A stretch of 64,000 bases of DNA from positions 124,001-188,000 of the forward strand of contig CAXXSU010000004.1 in assembly GCA_963664465.2 (NCBI GenBank), given 5' to 3'. The position numbers and the translations under genes are program-made. Positions 1-8,200 of the stretch are shown piece by piece (positions within the stretch are counted from its first letter, which is position 1; each line of letters starts with the position of its first letter). The DNA comes from CAVOAK01 sp963664465. Lineage in GTDB: Bacteria; Pseudomonadota; Alphaproteobacteria; UBA8366; CAVOAK01. Under the pieces are notes generated by a model. That model was not told where the DNA came from. It worked only from the letters and a program-made list of their open reading frames with translations, and made no database searches.

Positions 1-939
1 GGGATCGATTACCCTCGCACGCTTATGGAATTTGACGACTGGTTCGCTTCTGAGGCCGCCTGTGCGGATTTTCTTCGGCGTGTCCGTTGGCCTGCCGGGT
101 TTCGGTGTCCGGCCTGCGGGGGAACCGAGGCGTGGGTGACGGCCAGGGGCCAACAGCGATGTGCGGGATGCCAACGTCAGACGTCGCCGACCGCGGGGAC
201 GATCTTCGAGGGTACGCGGAAACCGTTGCGGCTTTGGTTCCAGGCGATGTGGTATGTGACGAATCAGAAGCACGGCGTCAGTGCGCTTGGGGTTCAACGA
301 ATACTCGGCCTGGGCGGTTATCAAACGGCTTGGACATGGCTCCATAAGCTGCGCCGGGCCATGGTTCGACCGGGCAGAGAGCTTCTGAATGGCGAGGTCG
401 AGGTCGACGAAACCTATGTGGGCGGCCGGGAGGTTGGCGTTACGGGGCGGAAAACAAACAAGAAATCGATTGTCGCGATTGCCGCCGAAATCCGGGGTCG
501 GGGCACCGGTCGTATCCGCATGGCGCGTGTCGAGGACGCATCCGCCGAGAGCCTCATTCCTTTCGTCCAAACGGCTGTGTGCCCGGGAGCAACGATTCGA
601 ACCGATGGCTGGCGAGCCTACAACGGTCTCACGGGAGTCGGCTTCGAACACCAGCCGAAAAATATTTCCGCCAGCGGCGACCCAGCCCACATTGTCATGC
701 CCCAAGTTCATCGGGTAGCCGGCCTCCTTGATCGGTGGTGGCTGGGTATTCACCATGGGGCTATTAGCGCCTCCCAGCTTGATTACTATCTGGACGAGTT
801 CACGTTCCGCTTCAATCGCCGCCGATCCAAAGCTCGCGGCCTCCTGTTCTATCGACTCCTCCAGCAAGCAGTGCAACTGGAGCCCGTGCCATACAAGAAG
901 CTCGTCGGGGGCAGACCCAGCCCTGCCCCCCAGATCTAG
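1..939 (+). CDS. IS1595-family (ISXO2-like) transposase, 5' end missing
   Basis: This is a DDE transposase of the ISXO2-like group. The start codon lies left of the window; by comparison with copy 2 about 11 residues are missing before the first base. An N-terminal zinc ribbon (CPACGG and CAGCQRQ pairs) binds DNA. The catalytic core shows VEVDETYVGG for the first Asp, IRTDGWRAY for the second, and a Glu within YYLDEFTFRFNRR. There is no internal stop, so the enzyme may be functional if the left end is intact outside the window. Confidence 0.9.
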   Translation, partial: GIDYPRTLMEFDDWFASEAACADFLRRVRWPAGFRCPACGGTEAWVTARGQQRCAGCQRQTSPTAGTIFEGTRKPLRLWFQAMWYVTNQKHGVSALGVQRILGLGGYQTAWTWLHKLRRAMVRPGRELLNGEVEVDETYVGGREVGVTGRKTNKKSIVAIAAEIRGRGTGRIRMARVEDASAESLIPFVQTAVCPGATIRTDGWRAYNGLTGVGFEHQPKNISASGDPAHIVMPQVHRVAGLLDRWWLGIHHGAISASQLDYYLDEFTFRFNRRRSKARGLLFYRLLQQAVQLEPVPYKKLVGGRPSPAPQI

Positions 940-969
940 GCACTACGAGAGCGAATAGGATACCCTATT
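1..969 (+). mobile_element. IS1595-family insertion sequence, copy 1 (left end outside window)
   Basis: The sequence matches the second copy at 37492-38532 with a fixed offset of 37563, so the window opens inside this element. The right inverted repeat, CACTACGAGAGCGAATAGG followed by ATACCCTATT, ends near position 969. The only coding difference I noticed between the copies is one codon, Asn here and His in copy 2 (VTNQKH versus VTHQKH). The sequence right of the element is the tail of a broken Rap1a-like gene. Confidence 0.88.
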
Positions 970-971
970 TC

Positions 972-1175
972 TATCAATCCAGTGAATGGTTCTGTGATGG
1001 CTACGTCGCGGGCGTCGCTGATGCAACTAAGGAACTGTGCATCCCAAGTCATGCCACCGTCGCTCAAACATCCGATATCTTTAAGATATATTTACGCGAT
1101 CACCCTGAGGACAGGCATCTTAAAGCGCATTCACTCGTACGCCGCGCCTTAGCCGAAGCCTTCGCCTGCGAATAG
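972..1175 (+). pseudogene. Rap1a/Tai-type small protein, C-terminal remnant cut by IS1595
   Basis: An open frame with no start codon runs from the IS1595 right end to a TAG stop and gives 67 residues. It contains FCDGYVAGVAD, a Cys-Ile-Pro, then YLRDHPEDRHL and ALAEAFAC. That pattern is typical of the Rap1a/Tai domain, which is common in small secreted alphaproteobacterial proteins and known as an immunity fold in some type VI secretion loci. The N-terminal half and signal peptide are absent because the IS element lies immediately upstream. The assignment rests on motif memory only. No toxin gene is visible nearby. Confidence 0.6.
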
Positions 1176-1340
1176 GCCGACTTGCCGGTTTAGCTGAACA
1201 TGCCCCTCACGCGACTCAGTTTCCACGCTATGCGCTGGCCGAGTCCCCTCACGCCTAGCACAGCCTAAAGCGGCCTCAGCGACTCTCTACAGGGCGTTGA
1301 TGAGTCTTCCAGGGGCGAAAGTGTACCGGCCTCCCGCCAA

Positions 1341-1453
1341 CTTCCGCTTTAGGCGGGTAAGCGGACGTCTCCCCGCCCACTTCCGCTTTAGGCGGGTAAG
1401 CGGACGTCTCCCCGCCCCAAGCCGATGGTCCGCTTGTAGCCAGAAGCGGACAT
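1341..1453. repeat. REP-like hairpin repeats with a 39-bp tandem duplication
   Basis: Two back-to-back 39-bp units (1341-1379 and 1380-1417) each contain TTCCGCTTTA-GGCGGG-TAAGCGGA. They are followed by the B-type half-unit GGTCCGCTTGTAGCCAG-AAGCGGAC at about 1426-1453. These belong to the palindromic family that fills gaps through 10.5 kb and once at 23.8 kb. The stretch 1176-1340 holds no gene, only a 22-bp sequence at 1275-1296 that recurs at 9612-9633. Confidence 0.75.
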
Positions 1454-1489
1454 AGAGGATGATCGCGGGACCGCCGTTCGTCGGAAGTC

Positions 1490-2938
1490 TCAGGACCGTC
1501 GCGGACCCTCGGCGCTGTAAATGCTGCTGGTGAAGGAGTTCGTAAGCCGCCCAAGTTCTGGGCCGAGCATACGGATTTCCTCGATCTTCGGCACATGCCC
1601 GCGTACATCGGCGGCGAACTCGGTGAGCGGCGGCGGCACGGGGCGATCCGTCACGTCGAGCGCGTGCAGCGCAGTCACGGCTAGCATGGCCAGCGAGGCG
1701 TCGAGGCAGCGTCCCGCTTCGCGCTCGCCCAGCCATGCCGATTGGGTCGGCGTCTTTATATCGGTCTGCCCGAAGCCGCCGCTTTCGCTGCCGGGAATAA
1801 AGGTGCGCTGGGCCGCCCGGCGCGCACGCTCAACATAACCGACCTGGATCTGGGCGAGGTAGCGCACCGGTCCCTCAACATCACCCGTGGTCAGCCAATG
1901 GGGCAGGCCCGAGACCGCACCGTCTTGCAATTTTGACGTCTGGCGCTCGCCGATAAGGCAAAGATCGGCCCAGCACGCCGCGAGTTCGTCGAGCACGGAA
2001 TAGCTCATGGCGTTGTGCCACCCTGAACTGTGGAGAAGCCTGCCAAGCGGATGGTCGGCATCAGGCGGCAGGTAGATAGGATTGTCGACCGCCGCCGCGA
2101 GCGCCTCGTCGGCGGCTTTCTCCGCCTCATCGACAGCGCGGAAGACCCGCGCAAGGATCCGCGTCAACGCGCGGAAGCTGACCGGCGCGTGGTAGGTCCG
2201 CCGATCGGCGGCGGCTCCTGCGAGAAAACGATTTAGCGTCTCGGCCGCGGCGATGTCGTGGTCGCCGCCCCACAGCCGGGCGAGCTCGACGTCATAATGC
2301 TCGAGCGGTGACTGAAAGGCTTCGATCGAAAGCGCGAACGCCTTGACCGCGAGGCCAAGGCGTCGGCTCGCAGCGATGGCCGTATCGGTTAGGACCGCCG
2401 TGATACTGCCCGTTCCGTTGAGCAGCGCATTCGATTCTTTCTCTTGCAGGTCATAGTCAAGAAACAGGTCGGAAAACGTGTGCGTCATAATATGGATCTG
2501 TCCCGCACCGTCGTTGTTGTCGGCCGGCACCTCCGGCAACGGCCGCCCGTCGAGCATGGCAGCGACGGCTTGCGCCAGTTTCGGCGTGACGGCGGCATGA
2601 CCTTCAACGAAGGTCGTAAGCTTGGACAACACGATGGTCCGGACGACACGTTCGGGCAACGGGTCCCCGAACAATACGGCCGAAGCGAAGGGCTTGCGCT
2701 GCGCCTGCCGGGTACGGCCCGCCTCGTCCAATTGGGTCTTGGCGGCCTGATTGAAGCCCGATGTCACGCCGTAGACGAACATCGATGGATCGCTTTCGAT
2801 GAGCGCCAGATAGCTGCGGCGGCATTCGTCGATGCGCGCGAGCGCCGCCTCGCTCAACGCGACATCCTCACCTTGCCAGGCAACGCGGTACGCGGACTCA
2901 AGGTTTATGTCAGCGCGGTGTTCAAGAATAACCGTCAT
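1490..2938 (-). CDS. Aromatic amino acid lyase (HutH/PAL) homologue without the MIO triad
   Basis: The 482-residue protein has the all-helical fold signatures of histidine/phenylalanine ammonia-lyases: FVYGVTSGF at 54-62 (the YGVNTGFG loop with its catalytic Tyr), ALLNGT at 171-176, AVDNPIYL, SSGWHNAMSYSV and a C-terminal helix-rich domain. Active family members make the MIO cofactor from an Ala-Ser-Gly triad in GSVGASGDLAPLAH. Here the matching stretch reads NNDGAGQIHIMTHTF (141-155), with Gly-Ala-Gly and no Ser. The usual QED segment reads QTD. Classical ammonia-lyase chemistry is therefore unlikely. The protein may be a MIO-independent relative with another substrate or a non-catalytic homologue. 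No other histidine-utilisation gene is adjacent. Confidence 0.75.
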   Translation of the reverse strand: MTVILEHRADINLESAYRVAWQGEDVALSEAALARIDECRRSYLALIESDPSMFVYGVTSGFNQAAKTQLDEAGRTRQAQRKPFASAVLFGDPLPERVVRTIVLSKLTTFVEGHAAVTPKLAQAVAAMLDGRPLPEVPADNNDGAGQIHIMTHTFSDLFLDYDLQEKESNALLNGTGSITAVLTDTAIAASRRLGLAVKAFALSIEAFQSPLEHYDVELARLWGGDHDIAAAETLNRFLAGAAADRRTYHAPVSFRALTRILARVFRAVDEAEKAADEALAAAVDNPIYLPPDADHPLGRLLHSSGWHNAMSYSVLDELAACWADLCLIGERQTSKLQDGAVSGLPHWLTTGDVEGPVRYLAQIQVGYVERARRAAQRTFIPGSESGGFGQTDIKTPTQSAWLGEREAGRCLDASLAMLAVTALHALDVTDRPVPPPLTEFAADVRGHVPKIEEIRMLGPELGRLTNSFTSSIYSAEGPRRS

Positions 2939-3058
2939 GGGTCAGTTCCTTCGATGTCTGCGTACGTGTGTTGGCTATGGCACAATAGTGCCATCCGCAC
3001 TCTTGATCGGCCCACAAATAAATGATGACAACGCGCTCGATCTGCTGGGCCAGGGCTC

Positions 3059-3180
3059 GAATGTCCGCTTTGGGTCATAAGCGGACGCTTTCTCACCTAA
3101 CGGTTATGGTCCGCTATCAGGGGCAAAGCGGACGTTATGATGGTTGATCCGAATTGTCCGCTTTGGGTCAGTAGCGGAGG
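3059..3180. repeat. REP-like hairpin repeats (A-B-A arrangement)
   Basis: Three half-units lie in the gap between the lyase homologue and the TPR gene. The A-type unit TGTCCGCTTTGGGTCATAAG-CGGAC occupies about 3061-3086, a B-type unit with GGTCCGCTATC...AAGCGGAC about 3107-3133, and another A-type unit about 3154-3178. The arms TCCGCT/AGCGGA can pair. Apart from these, I see nothing in 2939-3373. Confidence 0.75.
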
Positions 3181-3373
3181 TCTCCTATCCTCACGACGAT
3201 GGTCTGTAAATAACCGCAAGCGTATGCGCATCAGGTGCCTAACCTTGCGATTCGTCCCGCAGGAAGAGCCGTGATAGGATTTTTGTAACCTCGGTCGGAA
3301 GAGGATTTTGGTGACAATTTATCGGCAGAATTGTCTCGCCGCTCCACTACCACAGCAAACAATTTGGAACGCT

Positions 3374-4189
3374 ATGAGCGAACACAATGAAGACGCTGAG
3401 CAGCAGCACTTGGCTAAGAAAGGAACGGAGAATCTCGACGCCTATAATGAATTTTTGCAAGGGCGTGAACATTTCCGCAAGTTCACCAAAGACAATAACC
3501 GGGAGGCTGAAGAGCGGTTCGCCCGCGCAATCGAGTTAGACCCAAATTACGCGGCAGCCTATGTCGAACTATCTCGTGTTCTCGTGCAACGACGAAACTA
3601 CGGGTGGAGTGAGACACCGAATGAAACCCTCGAAAATGGCTTGAATATGGCTAGAAAGGCTGTCGAGCTCGATGATACGGACGCAGAGGGATACTTCATC
3701 AAGGGCTTTGTTCATTTGTGGCGGCATGAGCATGATCTGGCTCTGGCGGATCTAGAAACCGGGCTGGCCTTGGACCCCAATCACGCAGACGGCCACATGC
3801 GGAAGGCAATCGTCTGTGGATTTTCGGGTCAGCCCGAAAGGGGTATGCGCGCGTTGCAGCATGCTACGCGCCTAAATCCGGAATCACCTTTCTGGTACCT
3901 CTTTGCCCATGGCAATGCCAGCTTTGCCATGGAGCGCAACAATGAATGCGTTGAGGCATGCCGCAAATCGATTGTGAAGAATCCAAATTTCATGCTCGCG
4001 CAGATGCTGCTGGCCGCGGTTCTGGGACAGCTCGGCCAGTTCGAAGAGGCTGGCAAGGCGCTGGGTGAATGCCGTCGGCTAAATCCGCGCTTCTCTCTCG
4101 AATGGGCACAAAACCTAATCCACTACAAAGAGAAGGCAACCCGAGACCGATTCTCCGCCGGTCTCAAAATGGCCGGTCTCACGAATTAG
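3374..4189 (+). CDS. TPR-repeat protein, like the C-terminal part of adenylate cyclases
   Basis: I chose the ATG at 3374 (MSEHNEDAEQ...); an in-frame TTG at 3308 would add 22 residues. The 271-residue product is built of tetratricopeptide repeats, such as AEERFARAIELDPNYAAAYV, then pairs ending in AVELDDTDAEGY, GLALDPNHADGH and ATRLNPESPFWY. NLDAYNEFLQGREHF at the start and RDRFSAGLKMAGL at the end are the arrangement seen behind the catalytic domain of alphaproteobacterial class III adenylate cyclases. No cyclase domain, signal peptide or membrane segment is present. It may be a detached scaffold domain or a remnant that stayed open. The role is unknown. Confidence 0.7.
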   Translation: MSEHNEDAEQQHLAKKGTENLDAYNEFLQGREHFRKFTKDNNREAEERFARAIELDPNYAAAYVELSRVLVQRRNYGWSETPNETLENGLNMARKAVELDDTDAEGYFIKGFVHLWRHEHDLALADLETGLALDPNHADGHMRKAIVCGFSGQPERGMRALQHATRLNPESPFWYLFAHGNASFAMERNNECVEACRKSIVKNPNFMLAQMLLAAVLGQLGQFEEAGKALGECRRLNPRFSLEWAQNLIHYKEKATRDRFSAGLKMAGLTN

Positions 4190-4200
4190 GAGATCGAAGG

Positions 4201-4244
4201 CCCGGAATGCGCGGCCATGCTGCAATGCCCGTTCCGGGTCTTTT
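4201..4244 (+). terminator. Possible intrinsic terminator after the TPR gene
   Basis: CCCGGAA at 4201-4207 pairs with TTCCGGG at 4232-4238, followed by TCTTTT. The loop is long (24 bases) but contains further GC pairing. It lies 11 bases after the TPR stop codon. Confidence 0.45.
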
Positions 4245-4267
4245 GCAGACGTTTCGTTGCCTCACGA

Positions 4268-4298
4268 TGATGGTCCGCTAAGTGCCAGGAGCGGACAT
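4268..4298. repeat. REP-like B-type half-unit
   Basis: The sequence GATGGTCCGCTAAGTGCCAG followed by GAGCGGACAT is a single B-type unit of the hairpin family, between the convergent TPR and M19-like genes. It is not paired with an A unit here. Confidence 0.65.
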
Positions 4299-4434
4299 AG
4301 GTGGCGGCAATAGCGAGAATGTTGTCAAAGCATTCCGCACGAACGGCTGAGCGTATGAGGACGAGGACGAGCTAGCGCGTATTCCGCATGGATTGACTGG
4401 GACGGGCCACTCGCTCAGCCGCCTCGTCGCAACG

Positions 4435-5409
4435 CTAATTCCATACTTGCTGCGCCAAACGGAGCCAGTTTTCACCGAGGATGCCGCGAATATCGGCCTC
4501 CGGGTAGCCACGCTTGATTAAGCCCTCGGTGATTTCCGGTAGTTGTTCCGGATCGGCAAAATTAGTGTCACCCCAGCTCGCGCCCATGTAGACGGCCAAG
4601 GCCATGGGATCGGAAACGTGGTCAAGACCGATACCGACATGTTGCGGGCCGACCAGTTCCGCCAAGTAGTCAAGATTACGCAATATCGTTTCCGTGTCCG
4701 TGACGTTGTCGCCAAGAAAAGTGCCGCAGCCGTTGATGCCGATCACGCCGCCCGACTTGGCGCAAGCCTTGATCTGGTCGTCCCGGATGTTGCGGTAGGT
4801 ATCCCACAGAGCGAGCGGGTTGGCGTGCGTGAAGACCACCGGAGCTGGTGAAATCTCGAACACGTCCATGCTGGTGCGGTAACCCGTATGACTTACGTCG
4901 ACCATCATCCCGACTCTATTCATCTCCTCCACGAGCTGAATCCCGAAACGGGTCAGTCCGCCGTCAGTACGCTCGGTGCACCCATCGCCGACCTCGTTCT
5001 TCGCATTATACGCCATCAGCATGTGGCGCACTCCGAGCTTGTAGTAGGTCGCGATCATATTGAGGTCGCTGCTGACCGGTCCCGTCCCTTGGAAATGGAA
5101 GCCTATGGCAAGCTTTCCCTCCTGCTTGGCGCGCCGGATGTCGTCGACCGATTCGACCAGGACATATTTGTCGGCATTTGCCTGAAAATAGGCGCGCTCC
5201 TTGGCGATGATTTGAATTGTATTATTCAGGCCCGTGGAGTCGACCGCCAGTGTCAACGAAACGAATGTGTAGCCGCTCGCCGCCATTCTCCGCAGCGGCT
5301 CTACTTGTTCGTCTAGGGGCAGGTAGGCCAACCATGGAAACGTCATGTCCAACACCAGGGCATCCTGGTGCAGCGCCGCCGCTTCTTCCGATATGTTCCA
5401 TTCGGTCAT
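4435..5409 (-). CDS. Peptidase M19 (membrane dipeptidase) family protein, divergent metal site
   Basis: The 324-residue protein matches the renal/membrane dipeptidase fold: GVRHMLMAYN, the metal-binding DVSHT (H175), FTHANP (H196), SGGVIGING and VGIGLDHVSD (D264), and a C-terminal RGILGENWLRL helix. Canonical enzymes use a zinc-binding D-G-H-x-D near the N-terminus and a bridging Glu. Here the first motif reads LDMTFPW (20-26) and the Glu position reads HFQGT (Gln108). It may bind a single metal or hydrolyse a non-dipeptide substrate. No signal peptide is visible. A paralogue with the same substitutions lies at 20488-21585, so the changes are conserved rather than random decay. Confidence 0.8.
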   Translation of the reverse strand: MTEWNISEEAAALHQDALVLDMTFPWLAYLPLDEQVEPLRRMAASGYTFVSLTLAVDSTGLNNTIQIIAKERAYFQANADKYVLVESVDDIRRAKQEGKLAIGFHFQGTGPVSSDLNMIATYYKLGVRHMLMAYNAKNEVGDGCTERTDGGLTRFGIQLVEEMNRVGMMVDVSHTGYRTSMDVFEISPAPVVFTHANPLALWDTYRNIRDDQIKACAKSGGVIGINGCGTFLGDNVTDTETILRNLDYLAELVGPQHVGIGLDHVSDPMALAVYMGASWGDTNFADPEQLPEITEGLIKRGYPEADIRGILGENWLRLAQQVWN

Positions 5410-5518
5410 GAGAAAATCCCTCCAACTTCAACATGGCGGCGACTGTAGTACGGGGGGAATGTTCAAGCAATTTTACATCCTTCCAGCCAAATGAGTAGGC
5501 TCAACCGGTGCCCGGCTC

Positions 5519-5594
5519 GAATGTCCGCGGCGGATCAGAAGCGGCCGCCATAAGCTCTCGCGCCAATGGTCCGCTCATAGCCAGAAGCGGACAT
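5519..5594. repeat. REP-like A plus B hairpin pair
   Basis: An A-type unit, TGTCCGCGGCGGATCAG-AAGCGGCC, is followed by a B-type unit, GGTCCGCTCATAGCCAG-AAGCGGACAT, in the gap upstream of the M19-like gene. The A arm has diverged (GCGG for GCTT). Nothing else is evident in 5410-5679. Confidence 0.7.
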
Positions 5595-6498
5595 TAAGGC
5601 ATTTTGAATGTTCGAGCGCATTGGTGCTCTGGGTAAGGTCCGAATGTCGCGGATGGGCTGAATTAGGACTTGAGCCTAATCATTTGGCATCCATCAGGGC
5701 TTGGTATTTACCCATGATTCGATCCCATGTGCCGTCATGTATGAGCTTATTTATCGCAATATTAAGTCGTTCAAGAAGCAGCACCCCCCGCGATGATTCT
5801 CGCGAAATGAGTATGTGGAAGGTTGCCGCTGAAGAATCCGAAACCGGGACAAAGCGGATATTGTGCGGAGCAATTGGATCGCCGAATAGCTTGGTTCCTA
5901 GTACGGGCTCTATAGAAGAAACAATAATCTCACATCGTCCTTTGCCCATCATTCTCAGAATTGACTTCAGCGATCCAGAGACCGAAAAAATATCAGAATC
6001 CGACAAGCCATACTCCAGATAGTTGTAACCCCGGACTCCGCAGATTTTGTATTTTTTCAGATCACTCCGAGACCTCAGAATTAGTCCTGCAGGAAACGCA
6101 TCGACCGAGTAAAACGCACCCGGAGTTGTCCGGTAAATACGTTTGGTAACGTGATAATTTTTTACCCGTTCTGAACTGAAACTCGCATTGATGACGACTT
6201 CGAAATCGCTCGGACCGGAACTTTTTCTCACCGCCTCCAAACAGCGTTTCCAGGGTATGAGACTAAGGGTGTATTCAAGTCCGATTTCCTTAAACAAATC
6301 ATCAAGGATCTCAACCATCGCCCCCGTTTGTTTGTGCGCAATTTCTCCCTCGCCGTTAGGTGACAGGTATGAATAGGGAGGCCAAGGTGAAATATCGTCG
6401 CAGATTTTCACCGGGTCTTGGGCCTTTACATTGGCGCTCATTGCTGTCCACAGCATGAGGGCTAAAAACAGAACGCCTCCCACTCTCCGTAGGGCTAG

Positions 6499-7968
6499 CA
6501 GCCCGTTGACGAAGTCTTCCCTGGACGAAGTCGGCATGGTCTGATTCTCTGGTGTCCTGGCCTGAAGGGGGGTTCGCTGATGGCGATGGGACAGCAGAAG
6601 GATCGTCAGGGGGACTTGATGGTGAGCTGGTCGGAGATGCCGCGCTCGCCTGGTCATGTATTTTACGACCGCCTGCAGTTGGTACTGATCGAGGGCGGCT
6701 TCGACGGCTTCGCCGAGGCGGTCTGCCAGCCCTATTACGCGGCCAGGATGGGGGCGCCTTCGGTGCCACCCGGGCGCTACTTCCGTATGCACCTGGTGGG
6801 CTACTTCGAGGGTATCGACTCTGAGCGTGGGCTGGAGTGGCGCTGCTCGGATTCCCTGTCGCTACGGGAGTTCCTGCTGTTGGAGATGCGGGAACGGGTG
6901 CCGGACCATTCCTGGCTGTCACGGACCCGCGCGCGCCTGCCCCATGAAGTCCACACGGCGGTGTTTGACTGGGTCCTGGCGCTGATCGCCGAGGCGGGTC
7001 TGGTGAAGGGCGAGCGCATCGGGGTGGATGCCTCGACCATGGAGGCCAACGCGGCGCTGCGCAACATCGTGCGGAGGGACACGGGCGAGGGTTACCGGGG
7101 GATGCTGGAGCGCTTGGCCCAGGAGAGCGGTATCGAGACACCCACGGCTGAGGACCTGGCGCGTCTGGACCGCAAGCGCAAGGGCAAGAAGCTCTCGAAC
7201 CAGGACTGGGTTTCCAGGAGCGACCCCGAGGCCAAGATCGCCAAGATGAAGGACGGCACCACGCACCTGGCCTACAAGCCCGAGCACGCGGTGGATCTGG
7301 ACACCGGCGCGGTGGTGGCGGCGGAGCTGCACCCGGCCGACGAGGGCGATACGACAACGCTTCCCAAGACCCTGGCGGCGGCCGAGGCAAACCTCGAGGC
7401 GGTGGATGTGGCGCCGACGGCCGAAGATCCGGCCGAATGTGTGACCGATAAGGGCTACCACTCACGGTTGGTCTTGAAGGCGCTCGACGACGGCCCCTGG
7501 AAGAGCCGGATCTCCGAGCCCAAGCAGAAGGGTTTTGCGCGCTGGCACGGAGATGATGCGGCTCGCCGGGCGGTCACCAACAACCGGACCCGGCTGTTAT
7601 CGGGGGTGGCCAGGGAAGCCTTCAAGCTGCGCGCCGAGATCGTCGAGCGCTCCTTTGCCCACAACCTCGATCGCGGCGGTATGCGCCGGACCTGGCTTCG
7701 GGGCCGCGAGAACGTGCACAAGCGATACCTGCTTCACGTCGCCGGCCACAACCTATCGTTGCTGATGCGCCAACTCATCGGCGCCGGCACCCCGAAGGAG
7801 GCCGTGGCGGGCGGAATTGGCGCCTTGTTCGTGCTTGTTACGCCCGCTGGAGCCGTCCTGGTCGTTCAGATCGTCCTCATCGTCTCGGAGGATGGCGAAA
7901 CCGCCTTCGCCGCGATATGCTTCGCCGTGGCGTGAAACCCGGTCAATGACGCCTTTTTCAACGGGCTG
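6499..7968 (+). mobile_element. IS1182-family insertion sequence, copy 1
   Basis: The element is 1470 bp, with ends CAGCCCGTTGA and TCAACGGGCTG. It appears identical to the copy at 33024-34493. The left flank is CTAG (6495-6498) and the right flank ATAG (7969-7972), so TAG is repeated on both sides. It lies in the opposite strand to the binding-protein gene that it splits. Confidence 0.88.
6580..7935 (+). CDS. IS1182-family transposase
   Basis: The 451-residue DDE transposase has an N-terminal DUF772-type region (RYFRMHLVGYFEGIDSERGL), a first catalytic Asp in RIGVDASTMEANA, a second in CVTDKGYHS, and a Glu in EIVERSFAHNLDRGG ahead of the conserved HVAGHNLSLLMR. A GAAGGGGGG stretch precedes the ATG as ribosome binding site. 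The C-terminus carries an unusual hydrophobic tail of about 40 residues. The same protein is encoded at 33105-34460. Confidence 0.92.
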   Translation: MAMGQQKDRQGDLMVSWSEMPRSPGHVFYDRLQLVLIEGGFDGFAEAVCQPYYAARMGAPSVPPGRYFRMHLVGYFEGIDSERGLEWRCSDSLSLREFLLLEMRERVPDHSWLSRTRARLPHEVHTAVFDWVLALIAEAGLVKGERIGVDASTMEANAALRNIVRRDTGEGYRGMLERLAQESGIETPTAEDLARLDRKRKGKKLSNQDWVSRSDPEAKIAKMKDGTTHLAYKPEHAVDLDTGAVVAAELHPADEGDTTTLPKTLAAAEANLEAVDVAPTAEDPAECVTDKGYHSRLVLKALDDGPWKSRISEPKQKGFARWHGDDAARRAVTNNRTRLLSGVAREAFKLRAEIVERSFAHNLDRGGMRRTWLRGRENVHKRYLLHVAGHNLSLLMRQLIGAGTPKEAVAGGIGALFVLVTPAGAVLVVQIVLIVSEDGETAFAAICFAVA

Positions 7969-8066
7969 ATAGGACTCGCATAAAGACGACTGCCAGATTA
8001 CGCCTCGACACTAAACCAGTCGGACGGTCGAATTATTACAGGAATGAATCCAGCACTTGTTACTCT

Positions 8067-8140
8067 ATGTCCACTTTGGATCATTAGCGGACCTTAACGC
8101 CGGTCCTCAAAATGGCCCGCTCATAGCCATAAGCGGACAT
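8067..8140. repeat. REP-like A plus B hairpin pair
   Basis: An A-type unit (TGTCCACTTTGGATCATTAG-CGGAC) is followed by a B-type unit (GGCCCGCTCATAGCCATAAG-CGGACAT). It lies just upstream of the GFA gene and downstream of the IS1182 copy. Confidence 0.7.
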
Positions 8141-8200
8141 GGCCAGCAATCGACGTACTTGTTAAACTGGTCGCAATGCCACCGTGATAGGGAGGTGAGT

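Larger units (their letters stand above)
5680..7981 (-). pseudogene. Amino-acid-type periplasmic binding protein split by IS1182
   Basis: The body (5680-6498, minus) is an extracellular solute-binding protein of the SBP_bac_3 type: KICDDISPWPPYSY, a GAMVEILDDLFKEIGL segment, then a typical lobe pattern to the end. Its start is displaced: 7979-7981 gives ATG, then CGA GTC CTA (7970-7978). The element follows, and reading resumes after a repeated CTA at 6496-6498 with GCC CTA CGG. Joining the two gives MRVLALRRVGGVLFLALMLW, a good signal peptide, so the insertion falls after codon 4. A hybrid frame starting inside the IS at 6537 could still supply an export signal with 14 foreign residues. No ABC permease genes are adjacent. 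Confidence 0.75.

Noticed and set aside
1490..2938. A histidine-utilisation operon
   Set aside because: No hutU, hutI, hutG or hutC neighbours are present and the lyase homologue lacks the MIO triad.
6356..7465. A 369-residue minus-strand frame rich in Pro and Arg inside IS1182 (and its twin at 32995-33990)
   Set aside because: It is the antisense shadow of the transposase gene; the composition is that of a GC-rich reverse frame and there is no domain.
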